The notes: generated by a model not told the origin, from the letters alone. A stretch of DNA of 64,000 nt from Burkholderiaceae bacterium (GCA_913776825.1 CAJYPV010000011.1:1-64000), one strand, 5' to 3'; shown: positions 26,174 through 36,508, numbered from the stretch's first letter. Program-made: numbers and translations.

Positions 26174-27772
26174 TCAGTGCTGCGGTCCGGGCACGCTCCA
26201 TCGACGGGTCACATCGCCGCGACCGTTCACGCTCTCCATTTGCACGCCGAAGCCCCACAAGCGGGCGACATGCTTGAGCACTTCCTGCGCATCGTCATGC
26301 AGCGGGCGGTCGAGATGCTGGGTATGCCGCAGCGTCAGCGATCGATCGCCGCGCAGGTTGACATTCCACACCTGGATGTTGGGCTCGCGGGTGGAGAGGT
26401 CGTATTGCCGTGACAGGGCCTGGCGCACATGCTGGTAGCCGGCCCCGTCGTGGATGGCGGAGATCTCGTATTCGGCCTGGTGCTCGTCGTCGAGGATCGA
26501 GAACAGCCGGAAATCCCGCATCAGCTTGGGGCTGAGGTATTGGGCGATGAAGCTCTCGTCCTTGAAGTTGCGCATCGCATGGTCGAGCGTGGGCAGCCAG
26601 TCCGAGCCGGCGACGCCCGGGAACCATTCGCGGTCCTCCTCGGTCGGCTGCTCGCAGATGCGCTTGAGGTCGGTGTACATCGCAAAGCCCAGCGCATAGG
26701 GATTGATCTGCGCCATCGGCGGCTGCGCCACCACATTGGTGTGGGACTTGAGCCACTCGATCATCATGCCGTCGGACAGGTAGCCGTCGTCGTACATGGT
26801 GTTGAGCAGCCGGTGATGCCAGAAGGTGGCCCAGCCTTCGTTCATCACCTGTGTCTGCCGCTGGGGATAGAAGTACTGCGCGATCTTGCGGACGATGCGG
26901 ACGATCTCCCGCTGCCACGGTTCCAGCAGCGGCGCATTCTTCTCGATGAAGTACAGCAGGTTCTCCTGCGGCTCGTCGGGGAAGCGGCGCTTCTCTTCGG
27001 CCTTGGCTTCATCCTCCGGACGGCGCGGCAGGGTGCGCCACATGTCGTTGACCTGACGCTGCGCATAGGCTTCGCGGTCCTTGCGCATGGCCTGCTCCTG
27101 CGCGAGCGAGAGCTTGGCCGGCCGTCGATAGCGGTCCACGCCGTGATTCATCAGCGCATGGCAGGAATCCAGGGTGGATTCCACCGCATCCAGGCCATGG
27201 CGCTGCTCGCAATCGGCCACATAGTTCTTGGCATAGACCAGGTAATCGATGATCGAGGACGCATCGGTCCACATCCGGAACAGGTAGTTGTTCTTGAAGA
27301 AACTGTTGTGGCCGTAGCAGGCATGCGCGATCACCAGCGCCTGCATGGCCATCGTGTTTTCTTCCATCAGGTAGGCGATGCAGGGATCGGAGTTGATGAC
27401 GATCTCATACGCCAGGCCCATCTGGCCGCGCTTGTAATGGCGCTCGGTCGAGATGAACTCCTTGCCGTAGCTCCAGTGGCGGTAGTTCACCGGCATGCCG
27501 ACCGACGCATAGGCATCCATCATCTGCTCGGCGGTGATGACTTCGAGCTGATTGGGATAGGTGTCCAGGCCATACCGTTCCGCCGTCTGGCGAATGACGT
27601 CGTGGTATTGCTCGATCAGATCGAAGGTCCAGTCGCTGGGCGAGGGCAACGGCTGATCGGGCCGCTTCTCCAGCGGCCGCATCTGGGTCAGCGGCGGCCG
27701 CACGCGGCGACCGCCGTACTCGCCCTGGCTGATGCCCAGGCCCACATGGCGACGGTTTTCCAGACTGCTCAT
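26174..27772 (-). CDS. SpoVR-family protein
   Basis: A 532-residue protein of the SpoVR/YcgB family, found with yeaG and yeaH in many proteobacteria and tied to stress survival; its biochemical role is unknown. DTYPNQLEVITAEQMMDAYASVGMP, HWSYGKEF and HACYGHNSFFKNN are family signatures. ATG 27772 is preferred over the upstream TTG 27838 because AGGAGG lies 8 bases before it. Last gene of the yeaG-yeaH-spoVR unit. Confidence 0.94.
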   Translation of the reverse strand: MSSLENRRHVGLGISQGEYGGRRVRPPLTQMRPLEKRPDQPLPSPSDWTFDLIEQYHDVIRQTAERYGLDTYPNQLEVITAEQMMDAYASVGMPVNYRHWSYGKEFISTERHYKRGQMGLAYEIVINSDPCIAYLMEENTMAMQALVIAHACYGHNSFFKNNYLFRMWTDASSIIDYLVYAKNYVADCEQRHGLDAVESTLDSCHALMNHGVDRYRRPAKLSLAQEQAMRKDREAYAQRQVNDMWRTLPRRPEDEAKAEEKRRFPDEPQENLLYFIEKNAPLLEPWQREIVRIVRKIAQYFYPQRQTQVMNEGWATFWHHRLLNTMYDDGYLSDGMMIEWLKSHTNVVAQPPMAQINPYALGFAMYTDLKRICEQPTEEDREWFPGVAGSDWLPTLDHAMRNFKDESFIAQYLSPKLMRDFRLFSILDDEHQAEYEISAIHDGAGYQHVRQALSRQYDLSTREPNIQVWNVNLRGDRSLTLRHTQHLDRPLHDDAQEVLKHVARLWGFGVQMESVNGRGDVTRRWSVPGPQH

Positions 27773-27834
27773 CGCTTCATCCTCCTGATCCAACGGGCCG
27801 GCGTCCGCGTCTTCACGCGGGAGGGACGGCGCCG

Positions 27835-29118
27835 TCAAGCGCTGACCCCTTCCTTCTTGAAGAGATCGCGGAACACCGGGTAGATCTGCGAGACCTCCAC
27901 CGCCTTGCGCATTGCGAAGTGGGGCTCCTCATCGGCCAGCTTGGCGTATTCCTCCCAGAGGTTCTGTTCGGCTTCGGCCACTTGCACATAGGCGTAGTAG
28001 CGGCACAGCGGCAGGATCTTTTCGGACAGCAGTTCACGGCAGCGTCCGCTGTCGTGATGCCAGTTGTCGCCATCGCTGGCCTGCGCGCCGTAGATGTTCC
28101 AGTCGCCGGCGGGATAGCGGGCGCGGATGATCTCTTCCATCATCACCAGCGCCGACGACACCACCGTGCCGCCGGTCTCGGTGGCATGGAAGAAGTTCTG
28201 CTCATCGACTTCCTGCGCCTGGGTGTGATGGCGGATGAAGACCACCTCGATCTTTTCGTAGTGCCGCGTCAGGAACAGGTAGAGCAGGATGAAGAAGCGC
28301 TTGGCGAGATCCTTGCGGCTTTCATCCATCGAGCCGGACACATCCATCAGGCAGAACATCACCGCGCGGGTGGTGGGCTGCGGCACCTTGATGCGATTGC
28401 GAAAGCGCAGGTCGATCGGATCGAGGAACGGGATCGCGCCGATGCGTTGGCGCAGCAGCACGATGCGGGCCTCGGTCTCGGCGATCAAGGCCTGGATGTC
28501 GGGCTTGGCCAGGTCCTCTTCCTGACGCAGCGTCAGCAGGCGGGTTTCGAGTTCATGCAGCTCGCGCCGCTTGTCCATGCCCAGCGCGATGCGGCGTCCC
28601 AGCGCGCCGCGCATCGAGCGCACCACATGCAGGTTGGTGGGCGTGCCGTCGGTCACATAGCCGGCGCGGACGGTTTTGTATTCCGGGGTTTCGGCCAGCG
28701 TGGTGCGGGCCAGGTTGGGCAGTGCCAGGTCCTCGAAGAAGACCTGCATGAACTCTTCCTTGCTGAGGTGGAAGACGAAATCATCCTCGCCTTCTCCGGA
28801 GTCACTGGCCTGGGAGCCGCCCTGGCCCTTGCCGCCGCCTTGCGGCTTCGCGATGCGGTCGCCCTTGATGTGCTCGGTGTTGCCGGGCCGGACCACTTCG
28901 CGGGTGCCGCCATCCCCGTGGCTGAAGACGGGTTCCTTCAGATCGCGCTTGGGGATGTGGACATCCTCACCACGCTCCATGTCGCGGATGCCGCGGTTGT
29001 CCACCGCGCGCCGCACCGCGTCGCGGATCTGGTCCTTGTAGCGACGCAGGAAGCGCTCGCGATTGCCGATCGATTTGTTCTTGCCTGACAGCCGTCTATC
29101 GATGATCTGTTGAAGCAT
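27835..29118 (-). CDS. yeaH: YeaH/DUF444-family von Willebrand-type protein
   Basis: A 427-residue protein with a basic N-terminus (DRRLSGKNKSIGNRERFLRRYKDQIRDAVRRAV), a glycine-rich linker near 90-110 and a vWA domain with MIDAS motif DVSGSMDES around residue 255. Second gene of the yeaG-yeaH-spoVR unit. The family is known to be co-regulated with the YeaG kinase under nitrogen or stationary-phase stress in enterics; here this is inferred. Confidence 0.95.
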   Translation of the reverse strand: MLQQIIDRRLSGKNKSIGNRERFLRRYKDQIRDAVRRAVDNRGIRDMERGEDVHIPKRDLKEPVFSHGDGGTREVVRPGNTEHIKGDRIAKPQGGGKGQGGSQASDSGEGEDDFVFHLSKEEFMQVFFEDLALPNLARTTLAETPEYKTVRAGYVTDGTPTNLHVVRSMRGALGRRIALGMDKRRELHELETRLLTLRQEEDLAKPDIQALIAETEARIVLLRQRIGAIPFLDPIDLRFRNRIKVPQPTTRAVMFCLMDVSGSMDESRKDLAKRFFILLYLFLTRHYEKIEVVFIRHHTQAQEVDEQNFFHATETGGTVVSSALVMMEEIIRARYPAGDWNIYGAQASDGDNWHHDSGRCRELLSEKILPLCRYYAYVQVAEAEQNLWEEYAKLADEEPHFAMRKAVEVSQIYPVFRDLFKKEGVSA

Positions 29119-29228
29119 GCACGACCTCGTTCGTTGCGACCAGTCTCGCGTCCCACCGGACCGCGCTCCCAGCCCTTACCCCCACCCCCCGCCAAACCGC
29201 CTCAGCGCCCACCCAGCAGAGGCCACGG

Positions 29229-29291
29229 TCCGGCTCCGCCGGCCCGTCGTCCTCGCCCCCTGAGGGGGCCGGCGCAGCCGGTAGGGGGGGA
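29229..29291 (+). repeat. Intergenic GC-rich repeat, copy C
   Basis: CGGCTCCGCCGG, then CGCCCCCTGAGGGGG, then GCCGGCGCAGCCGGT and a run of seven G. Very like copy B at 2661-2719. It fills the gap between yeaG and yeaH within the operon and ends 5 bp from the yeaG stop. Confidence 0.65.
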
Positions 29292-29296
29292 GCCCA

Positions 29297-31219
29297 TCAA
29301 CTGGATTTGCGCACCCGCAGGTACCACTCGCAAAGCAATCGGACCTGCTTGGGGGTGTAGCCCTTGTCGACCATGCGCTGCACGAAGTTCTCGTGCTTCT
29401 TTGCCTCGTCCGCGCTGGCCTTGGCATTGAAGCTGATCACCGGCAGCAGCTCCTCGGTGTTGGAGAACATCTTCTTCTCGATCACCGTGCGCAGCTTTTC
29501 ATAGCTGGTCCATGCCGGGTTCTTGCCCGCGTTGTTGGCCCGCGCGCGCAGCACGAAGTTGACGATCTCGTTGCGGAAATCCTTGGGATTGCTGATGCCG
29601 GCGGGCTTTTCGATCTTCTCCAGTTCCGCATTCAGCGCCGAGCGGTCGAAGACTTCGCCGGTGTCGGTGTCGCGGTATTCCTGGTCCTGGATCCAGTAAT
29701 CCGCATAGGTCACATAGCGGTCGAAGATGTTCTGGCCATATTCGCTGTAGCTCTCCAGATAGGCGGTCTGGATTTCCTTGCCGATGAATTCGGCATAGCG
29801 CGGCGCCAGCACTTCCTTGATGAAGCCGACGTATTTCTGCTCGGCATCCTGCGCGAATTGCTCGCGCTCGATCTGCTGCTCCAGCACATACATCAGGTGC
29901 ACTGGATTCGCGGCCACTTCGGTGGAATCGAAGTTGAAGACCTTGGACAGGATCTTGTAGGCGAAGCGGGTGGAGATGCCCGACATGCCTTCATCCACGC
30001 CCGCATAGTCGCGGTACTCCTGGATCGACTTGGCCTTGGGATCGGTGTCCTTCAGGTTGTCGCCGTCATAGATCTGCATCTTGCTGAAGGCGCTGGAGTT
30101 CTCCGGATCCTTCAGCCGCGTGAGCACCGCGAACTGCGCCATCATCTTCAGCGTGCCGGGCGCGCACTTGGCCTCGGCCAGTGAGGAGTTGCGGATCAGC
30201 TTCTCGTAGATCTTCACCTCTTCACTGACCCGCAGGCAGTACGGCACCTTCACGATGTAGATGCGGTCCAGGAAGGCTTCGTTGTTCTTGTTGTTGCGGA
30301 AGCTCTTCCATTCGCTCTCATTGCTGTGGGCCAGCACGATGCCGTCGAATGGAATCGCGCCGAAGCCTTCGGTGCCCTTGAAGTTGCCTTCCTGCGTAGC
30401 GGTCAGCAGCGGATGCAGCACCTTGATCGGCGCCTTGAACATTTCCACGAACTCCAGCAGACCCTGGTTGGCCAGGCACAGACCGCCGGAATAGCTGTAG
30501 GCATCGGGGTCATCCTGCGCATAGGTCTCGAGCTTGCGGATGTCGACCTTGCCCACCAGCGAGCTGATGTCCTGGTTGTTCTCATCACCCGGCTCGGTCT
30601 TGGCGACGCCAATTTGCTTGAGCACGCTGGGCAGCCGCTTGACGACCTTGAACTTGCGGATGTCGCCGCCGAATTCATCCAGCCGCTTGACCGCCCACGG
30701 GCTGAGGATGCGATTGAGATAGCGGCGCGGGATGCCGTATTCGCGCTCCAGCAGCGGGCCGTCCTCAACGGGGTCGAACAATCCCAGCGGCGATTCATTG
30801 ACCGGCGAATCCTTCAGCGCATAGAAGGGCACCTGCTCCATCAGCTGCTTCAAGCGCTCGGCGATCGAGCTCTTGCCGCCGCCGACCGGCCCCAGCAGAT
30901 AGAGGATCTGCTTCTTCTCTTCCAGTCCCTGCGCCGCATGGCGGAAGTAGCTGACGACCTGCTCGATCGCGTCTTCCATGCCGAAGAACTCGGCGAAGGC
31001 GGGATAGATCTTGATGACCTTGTTCTGGAAGATGCGCGACAAACGCGTGTCATTGCGTGTGTCCAGCATCTGCGGTTCACCGATCGCTTTGAGCATGCGT
31101 TCGGCGGCCGTGGCGTAGGCGAGGGGATTGCGCTTGCACTCCGCCAGATACTCCTCCAGCGTGAGCTCCTCGACCTTGGTGCGTTCGTACCGAGCCGCGA
31201 AATGGCTGATCACATCCAT
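29297..31219 (-). CDS. yeaG: YeaG/PrkA serine protein kinase
   Basis: A 640-residue protein, the normal PrkA length. An AAA-type ATPase domain is at the N-terminus with Walker A GPVGGGKSS at 110-118, and the C-terminal half carries the PrkA kinase-like region. ATG 31219 has GGAGG 6 bases upstream and starts the conserved MDVISHFAARYERTKVEELTLEEYL; in-frame codons above it are not conserved-looking. First gene of the unit. The 31220-31580 upstream gap should hold its promoter, but I see no clear elements in it. Confidence 0.96.
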   Translation of the reverse strand: MDVISHFAARYERTKVEELTLEEYLAECKRNPLAYATAAERMLKAIGEPQMLDTRNDTRLSRIFQNKVIKIYPAFAEFFGMEDAIEQVVSYFRHAAQGLEEKKQILYLLGPVGGGKSSIAERLKQLMEQVPFYALKDSPVNESPLGLFDPVEDGPLLEREYGIPRRYLNRILSPWAVKRLDEFGGDIRKFKVVKRLPSVLKQIGVAKTEPGDENNQDISSLVGKVDIRKLETYAQDDPDAYSYSGGLCLANQGLLEFVEMFKAPIKVLHPLLTATQEGNFKGTEGFGAIPFDGIVLAHSNESEWKSFRNNKNNEAFLDRIYIVKVPYCLRVSEEVKIYEKLIRNSSLAEAKCAPGTLKMMAQFAVLTRLKDPENSSAFSKMQIYDGDNLKDTDPKAKSIQEYRDYAGVDEGMSGISTRFAYKILSKVFNFDSTEVAANPVHLMYVLEQQIEREQFAQDAEQKYVGFIKEVLAPRYAEFIGKEIQTAYLESYSEYGQNIFDRYVTYADYWIQDQEYRDTDTGEVFDRSALNAELEKIEKPAGISNPKDFRNEIVNFVLRARANNAGKNPAWTSYEKLRTVIEKKMFSNTEELLPVISFNAKASADEAKKHENFVQRMVDKGYTPKQVRLLCEWYLRVRKSS

Positions 31220-31580
31220 GCTGACCTCCAGGGTTGTCATTGGGAGGCGAAGCGCGGCCCGATCGGGATCGGTCCTCGCGTTCGTCCAGGAAGTTCTGGC
31301 GACGTCCATGACTCAAGGCGTCATCAGAGCTTTCCGAGCTCAGCGTGATCTCAGCAAACGGCCAGCCTATGCTGGTGCAAAGCGGCGCGGCTTGCAGCGT
31401 CTGCAGAAAGACGACCGCGTTGCCGGCGAGGCTTTGTGTCGGTTGATGCTACGCCCATCGGCGTCGATGCGCGATAGCAAGACGTGACCCTGCTACAACG
31501 AGCGGGGCTATCCTGGGTTGACGGGGGTTTACCGCAGGTGGAGGGCCTCATCCACAGGGAGAATCGGCCGTTTGAGCGTG

Positions 31581-31620
31581 AAAAAAAGCCGCCTGGGCCC
31601 GGAGCCCTTGGCGGCTTTTT
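31581..31620 (-). terminator. Intrinsic terminator after parB, bidirectional shape
   Basis: GCCGCC (31588-31593) pairs with GGCGGC (31610-31615), flanked by seven A on the left and five T on the right, so it can act on both strands. It lies 42 bp beyond the parB stop on the minus strand. Confidence 0.85.
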
Positions 31621-31661
31621 CTCACAGCTTGCGCGCCGCGTTTCAGCGACGATACAAACGA

Positions 31662-32582
31662 TCAGTCCTCAGCGTTCTCGGCGTCGGGACCGCGCAGCTT
31701 TTGCAGCAAGCCATTCAGCTCATCCAGCGAGCCGAAGGCGATGGCGACCTCGCCTTGCTCGCCGCGCTTGGTCTTCTTCTTGACCCGGATCTCGACCGTG
31801 GCGGTGAGCAGGTCGGAGAGCTCTTCTTCCAGCCGCACCACATCGCGCGTCTTCGACGCCTTCACCCGCAGCAGCGGCGCTTGCCGACCGGACGAGGCCT
31901 GCTGGCGCTGCACCAGCTTTTCGGCTTCGCGCACGCTCAGTTTCTTGGCGGCGATCTCGGTCGCGCTGGTGATCTGATGGGCACCATCCAGCGACAGCAG
32001 CGCGCGGGCATGGCCCATGTCGATGTCGCCCGCCATCAGCATGTTCTGCACCGGCTCCGCCAGATGCAGCAGGCGCAGCAGGTTGCTCGCGGCACTGCGC
32101 GACCGACCCACGGCTTGAGCGGCCTGGTCGTGCGTCAGACCGAATTCATCGACCAGCCGCTTCAGGCCCTGCGCTTCTTCCAGCGCATTGAGGTCTTCGC
32201 GCTGGATGTTTTCGATCAGCGCCATCGCGGCCGCGGACTCATCCGGGACCGGCTTCACCAGCACCGGCACTTCCGCCAGACCGGCCAGACGCGCCGCCCG
32301 GAAGCGCCGTTCACCCGCGATGATTTCGTAGCGCACCGCACCCTGCGGCGCGATCGGACGCACCAGGATCGGCTGCATGATGCCCTGCGCCTTGATGCTC
32401 TCCGCCAGCTCGTACAGCGAGCCCTCATCCATGCGGGTGCGTGGCTGGTACTTGCCGGCCTGCATCTGCGCCAACGGCAGCACGCCGGGTTCGCCTTCGC
32501 GCGCCGCGGGGGCGTCACTGACTTTGGGGCCGAGCAGGGCCTCCAGGCCCATGCCCAGGCCCTTGGGTTTCTTTGTCACCAT
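31662..32582 (-). CDS. parB: Chromosome partitioning protein ParB
   Basis: A 306-residue centromere-binding CTPase. The N-terminal [14 protein letters not shown], the CTP-binding GERRFRA at 90-96, [19 protein letters not shown] and the [27 protein letters not shown] are all present, with a C-terminal dimerisation part. ATG 32582 overlaps the end of the upstream hydrolase gene. It is separated from parA by about 3 kb, unlike the usual adjacent pair. It would bind the parS sites at 36592 and 37770. Confidence 0.96.
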   Translation of the reverse strand: MVTKKPKGLGMGLEALLGPKVSDAPAAREGEPGVLPLAQMQAGKYQPRTRMDEGSLYELAESIKAQGIMQPILVRPIAPQGAVRYEIIAGERRFRAARLAGLAEVPVLVKPVPDESAAAMALIENIQREDLNALEEAQGLKRLVDEFGLTHDQAAQAVGRSRSAASNLLRLLHLAEPVQNMLMAGDIDMGHARALLSLDGAHQITSATEIAAKKLSVREAEKLVQRQQASSGRQAPLLRVKASKTRDVVRLEEELSDLLTATVEIRVKKKTKRGEQGEVAIAFGSLDELNGLLQKLRGPDAENAED

Positions 32583-33202
32583 GGGGCGGGATTGTCGGTG
32601 ATCCTGCGCAGCAGGGCGCGGCCTTCGGGCCAGTCGCCCAATCCGGACGCCGCATTGAGGTGACCCTTCGCCCCCGCGACCACCAGCGTCGCGCCCCAGT
32701 CGCTGGCCATGCCGGCGCTGCGTTCGGGGCTGCAGAAGGGATCGTCGGTGGAGCTGACCAGCACGCTCGGGAAGGGCAGACGCTGCCGGCGGATCGGCCG
32801 CCAGTTGTGCAATTGCGGGGGCATGTCCTCGCGCTCGGTGTCGGGCGCGGCCACCAGCAGTGCGCCCGCGACCCGCGCGGTATGCGCCGAGTGAGCCGCC
32901 CATGCGGCCACCAGCTGACATCCCAGGCTGTGCGCGACAAGCAGGGCGGGGCGCTCGATCAGGCCTGGCGTTTGCTGCAGCACCTCGTCGAGGCGGGCCA
33001 TCCAGTCGCCCCGTCGCGGCCATTCCCAGTCGGCCTGGTCGACCCGCTGATCCCCATGGCGCCGTTCCCAATGGCTTTGCCAATGGTCGGCATCGGAGTT
33101 CATCCAGCCCGGCAGCAGGAAGACGGTCCGATCACCGATCGAATCGGGCGCCAGCCCATCCGTCGGGCTCGGTGCATCGGAGGGCGTGACGGTGTCGGAC
33201 AT
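32576..33202 (-). CDS. RBBP9/YdeN-family alpha/beta hydrolase
   Basis: A 208-residue putative serine hydrolase with [21 protein letters not shown], nucleophile elbow [14 protein letters not shown], aspartate in [11 protein letters not shown] and histidine in KGHLNAASG. Its stop codon lies inside the start of parB (7-bp overlap), so it is translationally coupled to parB. Paralogue at 13179-13838. It diverges from argC, with 60 bp between the starts. Confidence 0.87.
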   Translation of the reverse strand: MSDTVTPSDAPSPTDGLAPDSIGDRTVFLLPGWMNSDADHWQSHWERRHGDQRVDQADWEWPRRGDWMARLDEVLQQTPGLIERPALLVAHSLGCQLVAAWAAHSAHTARVAGALLVAAPDTEREDMPPQLHNWRPIRRQRLPFPSVLVSSTDDPFCSPERSAGMASDWGATLVVAGAKGHLNAASGLGDWPEGRALLRRITDNPAPW

Positions 33203-33262
33203 CTATTGGCCTTATGCTTCGCGCTTCGTTTGACAGCAGCGGATTTTGCAGGAGCGGCGGTG

Positions 33263-34207
33263 ATGAAGTACGCGGTGTACGTGGACGGGCAGGAGGGCAC
33301 GACTGGCCTGCGCATCAATGACTATCTGGCGCAGCGCACCGACATTGAGGTGTTGCGCATCGACGCCGACAAGCGCAAGGACGCCGCTGAGCGCGCGCGC
33401 CTGCTGAATGCGGCGGATGTGGCCTTCCTGTGCCTGCCGGACGCCGCCTCCCGCGAGGCCGCGGCGATGATCACCAATCCGAACACCTGCCTGATCGATG
33501 CCAGCACCGCCCACCGCACGGTGTCGGGCTGGGTCTTCGGCCTGCCCGAGCTGGCCAAGGGTCAGCGCGAGGCGATTCGCGGCTCCAAGCGCATCGCCAA
33601 TCCGGGCTGCCATGCCAGCGCCTTCATCCTGGCGGTGCGGCCGCTGGTGGATGCCGGACTGCTGGCGCCGGAGGCGCTGATCAGCGCCACGTCGATCACC
33701 GGCTATTCCGGTGGCGGCAAATCGATGATTGCGGAGTACGAGGCCGGCGGCAACGCGAAGCTGAAGTCGCCGCGACCGTATGCGCTGGGCCTGGCCCACA
33801 AGCACCTGCCCGAGATGATGGCCCACACCGGTCTGCGTCATGCGCCGGTGTTCATGCCGATCGTGGCCGACTTCTACAAGGGTCTGGCGGTGACCGTGCC
33901 GCTGCACCTCAGCCAGCTGCGCGCCGGCACCACGCCCGAGCAGGTGAGGGAGGCGCTGGCCGCGCATTACGAGGGTGAGCGCTTCATCCGCGTTCAGCCG
34001 CTGCGCGATCCGGAGACGCTCGCCACCGGCTTCTTCGATGTGCAGGCCTGCAACGACACCAACAACGTCGACTTGTTCGTCTTCGGCAGCGACCAGCAGA
34101 TCCTGGTGATGGCCCGCCTGGACAACCTCGGCAAGGGCGCCAGCGGCGCGGCAGTGCAAAGCATGAATGTGCACCTGGGCGTCGACGAAACGCTCGGCCT
34201 GGTCTGA
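33263..34207 (+). CDS. argC: N-acetyl-gamma-glutamyl-phosphate reductase, short type
   Basis: A 314-residue arginine-biosynthesis enzyme that reduces N-acetylglutamyl phosphate. It is the shorter type-2 ArgC. The N-terminal [16 protein letters not shown] and the catalytic cysteine in [10 protein letters not shown] (C116) are clear, as are [12 protein letters not shown] and [14 protein letters not shown] site precedes ATG 33263. It sits alone between the parB and parA segments. Confidence 0.94.
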   Translation: MKYAVYVDGQEGTTGLRINDYLAQRTDIEVLRIDADKRKDAAERARLLNAADVAFLCLPDAASREAAAMITNPNTCLIDASTAHRTVSGWVFGLPELAKGQREAIRGSKRIANPGCHASAFILAVRPLVDAGLLAPEALISATSITGYSGGGKSMIAEYEAGGNAKLKSPRPYALGLAHKHLPEMMAHTGLRHAPVFMPIVADFYKGLAVTVPLHLSQLRAGTTPEQVREALAAHYEGERFIRVQPLRDPETLATGFFDVQACNDTNNVDLFVFGSDQQILVMARLDNLGKGASGAAVQSMNVHLGVDETLGLV

Positions 34208-34237
34208 TCACGACCAGCGGCTGGCGAGGTCCTGCGG

Positions 34238-34672
34238 ATGACGACTTCGCTTGAATGGCGTCGGGATGACGCCGTCCCGGTTGCGGATCGCCACCTGATC
34301 CGCGACCGGGTGATCACCCACGGTCGACAGCAGACCCAAGGCAGCGACGCCGCGGACATCGCGGTCGCGCTGTACGAGCAGGGCGAGTTGATCGCCGGCG
34401 CGGTCGGCCGAACCGAGTTTCAGCGGCTCTACATCAGCTATCTCTGGGTGAGCGACGAGCGCCGCGGCCAAGGTCTGGGCGGCGATTGCCTGCGCCAGAT
34501 TGAAGCCTTGGCCCTGCGTCGCGGCTGCGTGGATGCGCTGGTGGAAACCTTGCTGGATGAGGTGGCCGCGCTCTATGAGCACCTCGGCTACGCCTGCATC
34601 AGCCATGTGCACGACTTCGTGCCGGGCTTCACCCGTCACACCCTGCTGAAGGTCTGGCAGCCCCGCGACTGA
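34238..34672 (+). CDS. GNAT-family N-acetyltransferase
   Basis: A 144-residue acetyltransferase. The acetyl-CoA loop is SDERRGQGLGGDCLRQIEALA, with the preceding strand LYISYLWV and a late ALYEHLGYACISH. It follows argC by 30 bp and may be co-transcribed. Substrate unknown. Confidence 0.87.
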   Translation: MTTSLEWRRDDAVPVADRHLIRDRVITHGRQQTQGSDAADIAVALYEQGELIAGAVGRTEFQRLYISYLWVSDERRGQGLGGDCLRQIEALALRRGCVDALVETLLDEVAALYEHLGYACISHVHDFVPGFTRHTLLKVWQPRD

Positions 34673-34680
34673 GCCGCGAA

Positions 34681-35520
34681 TCAGGCCCAAGCGCGCGGAT
34701 CGCGGCTGCGGTAGTGGTAGCGATAGGCGGTGTGGAAGCCCAGCCGACCGTACAGGCGCTGCGCCGTGACATTGCCGGCGCCCACCTGCAGATACGCGCA
34801 AGTGGCGCCTTGCCGACCCGCTTCAGCCAGCAGCGCGCTGCACAGCTGGTGCCCATGGCCGCGCCCGCGCTGAGCCTCGGGCGTGAAGATGTCGAACAGG
34901 CCCACCATCGGGCCACCGGGGCTGAATTCGGGCGTCGCGGACGGTGCGCCGCTCAGCGCCGGCGCCGGATCCAAGGCGATCTGTCCGCAGGCGAGCAGTT
35001 CGCCGGCCGCTTCCAGTTTGAATGCCTGGTGCGGCACAGGCGCTCGGCGCAGACGTTCCGCATGGCCGTCGATTTCTTCAGCACTGGAGCCCCGCAACTC
35101 GCCGATCAAGCGGGCGTAGTCGTCCGGCGAGAGGCGCTGCAAGCCGCCGGGATCCGTCACGGCGCCCAGCGCCGGCAACACCATCACCAGCGCGGGCTCG
35201 AAGGCGGTCCAGCCCATGGCGGCGAGGCGCTCGTCCAGATCGGTCGGTCGGCTGTAGGGCGTGATCCGAAGGATCAGCGGCAGATCCGCACGGTCGAACG
35301 GGATCTGGCAGCGGGCCAGCACGTCCTCCAGCGGCAGGCGGCCTTCGGCCAATGCATTGACGCAGCGGGAGCGCTTGGCCTGGCCCGGCGACAGCCGCAG
35401 CAGCCAGCCCTCGATCTGGGCCTCGTGGGGCGCGGCAGCGGCGTTCAGACCGGCTTGTTCGGCGCGCCGGCCCAGCGCGTCCAACAGCGCGGCGGGGAGG
35501 GGAGCAGGGGCTTCTGACAT
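34681..35520 (-). CDS. GNAT-family N-acetyltransferase, double-size
   Basis: A 279-residue protein. The C-terminal part (about 160-275) is a GNAT domain with IFTPEAQRGRGHGHQLCSALL and GNVTAQRLYGRLGF. The N-terminal half (EGWLLRLSPGQAKRSRCVN, ADLPLILRITPYSRP) looks like a second, degenerate acetyltransferase domain. ATG 35520 is used; TTG 35547 would overlap parA. It follows parA by 23 bp on the same strand, so it is likely part of the parA transcript. Confidence 0.85.
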   Translation of the reverse strand: MSEAPAPLPAALLDALGRRAEQAGLNAAAAPHEAQIEGWLLRLSPGQAKRSRCVNALAEGRLPLEDVLARCQIPFDRADLPLILRITPYSRPTDLDERLAAMGWTAFEPALVMVLPALGAVTDPGGLQRLSPDDYARLIGELRGSSAEEIDGHAERLRRAPVPHQAFKLEAAGELLACGQIALDPAPALSGAPSATPEFSPGGPMVGLFDIFTPEAQRGRGHGHQLCSALLAEAGRQGATCAYLQVGAGNVTAQRLYGRLGFHTAYRYHYRSRDPRAWA

Positions 35521-35543
35521 GCGGCCGGTGCGGGGCGATCCGC

Positions 35544-36317
35544 TCAACGCATCGCGCTGACGCGCTTGACCATTTCCTTGGCGAAGTCGATGAAGGCCTG
35601 CGCGCCCTTGGACGCGCCGTCGAAGACCACACCCGGCATGCCGTAGCTCGGCGCCTCGGCCAGACGCACGTTGCGTGGGATGACGCTGTCGAACACCTTC
35701 TCGCCGAAGTGCGCCTTCAGCTGCTCGCTCACCTGCTGCTGCAGGGTGATGCGGGGGTCAAACATCACCCGCAGCAGGCCGATGATCTGCAGGTCGGGAT
35801 TCAGATTGGCGTGAATCTGCTTGATGGTGTTGACCAGGTCGGTCAGGCCTTCCAGCGCGAAGTATTCGCACTGCATCGGCACCACCACGCCATGCGCCGA
35901 GCACAGGCCATTGAGCGTCAGCATCGAGAGGGACGGCGGGCAATCGATCAGGACGAAGTCATAATCGTCGTTGGCCGCCGCCAGGGCGGTTTTCAGGCGC
36001 TGTTCCCGGCGCTCCAGTTCCACCAGCTCGACTTCCGCACCCGCCAGCTCCCGATTCGCGCCCAGCACGTCATAACCGGCGGCTTCGCTGCGTTGGCGGG
36101 CTTCAGCAATGGTGGCGGACTCCAGCAGCACGTCATAGACGGTCAGCGCGAGGGCGCGCTTGTCGATGCCCGAGCCCATCGTCGCGTTGCCCTGCGGATC
36201 GAGGTCGACCACCAGCACGCGCTGTCCCACCTTCGCCAAACCGGCAGCCAGGTTCACGGTCGTGGTCGTCTTGCCGACGCCACCCTTTTGGTTTGCAACG
36301 CAGAAGATCTTGGCCAT
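35544..36317 (-). CDS. parA: Chromosome partitioning ATPase ParA
   Basis: A 257-residue deviant-Walker ATPase. KGGVGKTT at 11-18, then [15 protein letters not shown] and [20 protein letters not shown] are diagnostic, and the short N-terminus is typical of chromosomal ParA/Soj. Lies downstream of mnmG-rsmG on the same strand, the classic order, with a 191-bp gap that may hold a promoter. It would position the origin through ParB-parS. Confidence 0.96.
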   Translation of the reverse strand: MAKIFCVANQKGGVGKTTTTVNLAAGLAKVGQRVLVVDLDPQGNATMGSGIDKRALALTVYDVLLESATIAEARQRSEAAGYDVLGANRELAGAEVELVELERREQRLKTALAAANDDYDFVLIDCPPSLSMLTLNGLCSAHGVVVPMQCEYFALEGLTDLVNTIKQIHANLNPDLQIIGLLRVMFDPRITLQQQVSEQLKAHFGEKVFDSVIPRNVRLAEAPSYGMPGVVFDGASKGAQAFIDFAKEMVKRVSAMR

Positions 36318-36508
36318 GGAGTTTTCGAGAGGCAGGAATTCAGCGGGATTCAGGCTGGACCGCGGGACGACGTTCGCCGGGCGTTCGAGGCGCCCGTCAC
36401 AGGCGCCGTGCGGCGAGATCGCGACAGCAGGTCAACAGCGGGGCAGGGGCGAGAGCTTAACCGCTCCACCCGGCCGCAGTCATGATTGGGAAAGCCGCTC
36501 GGGCGCCC

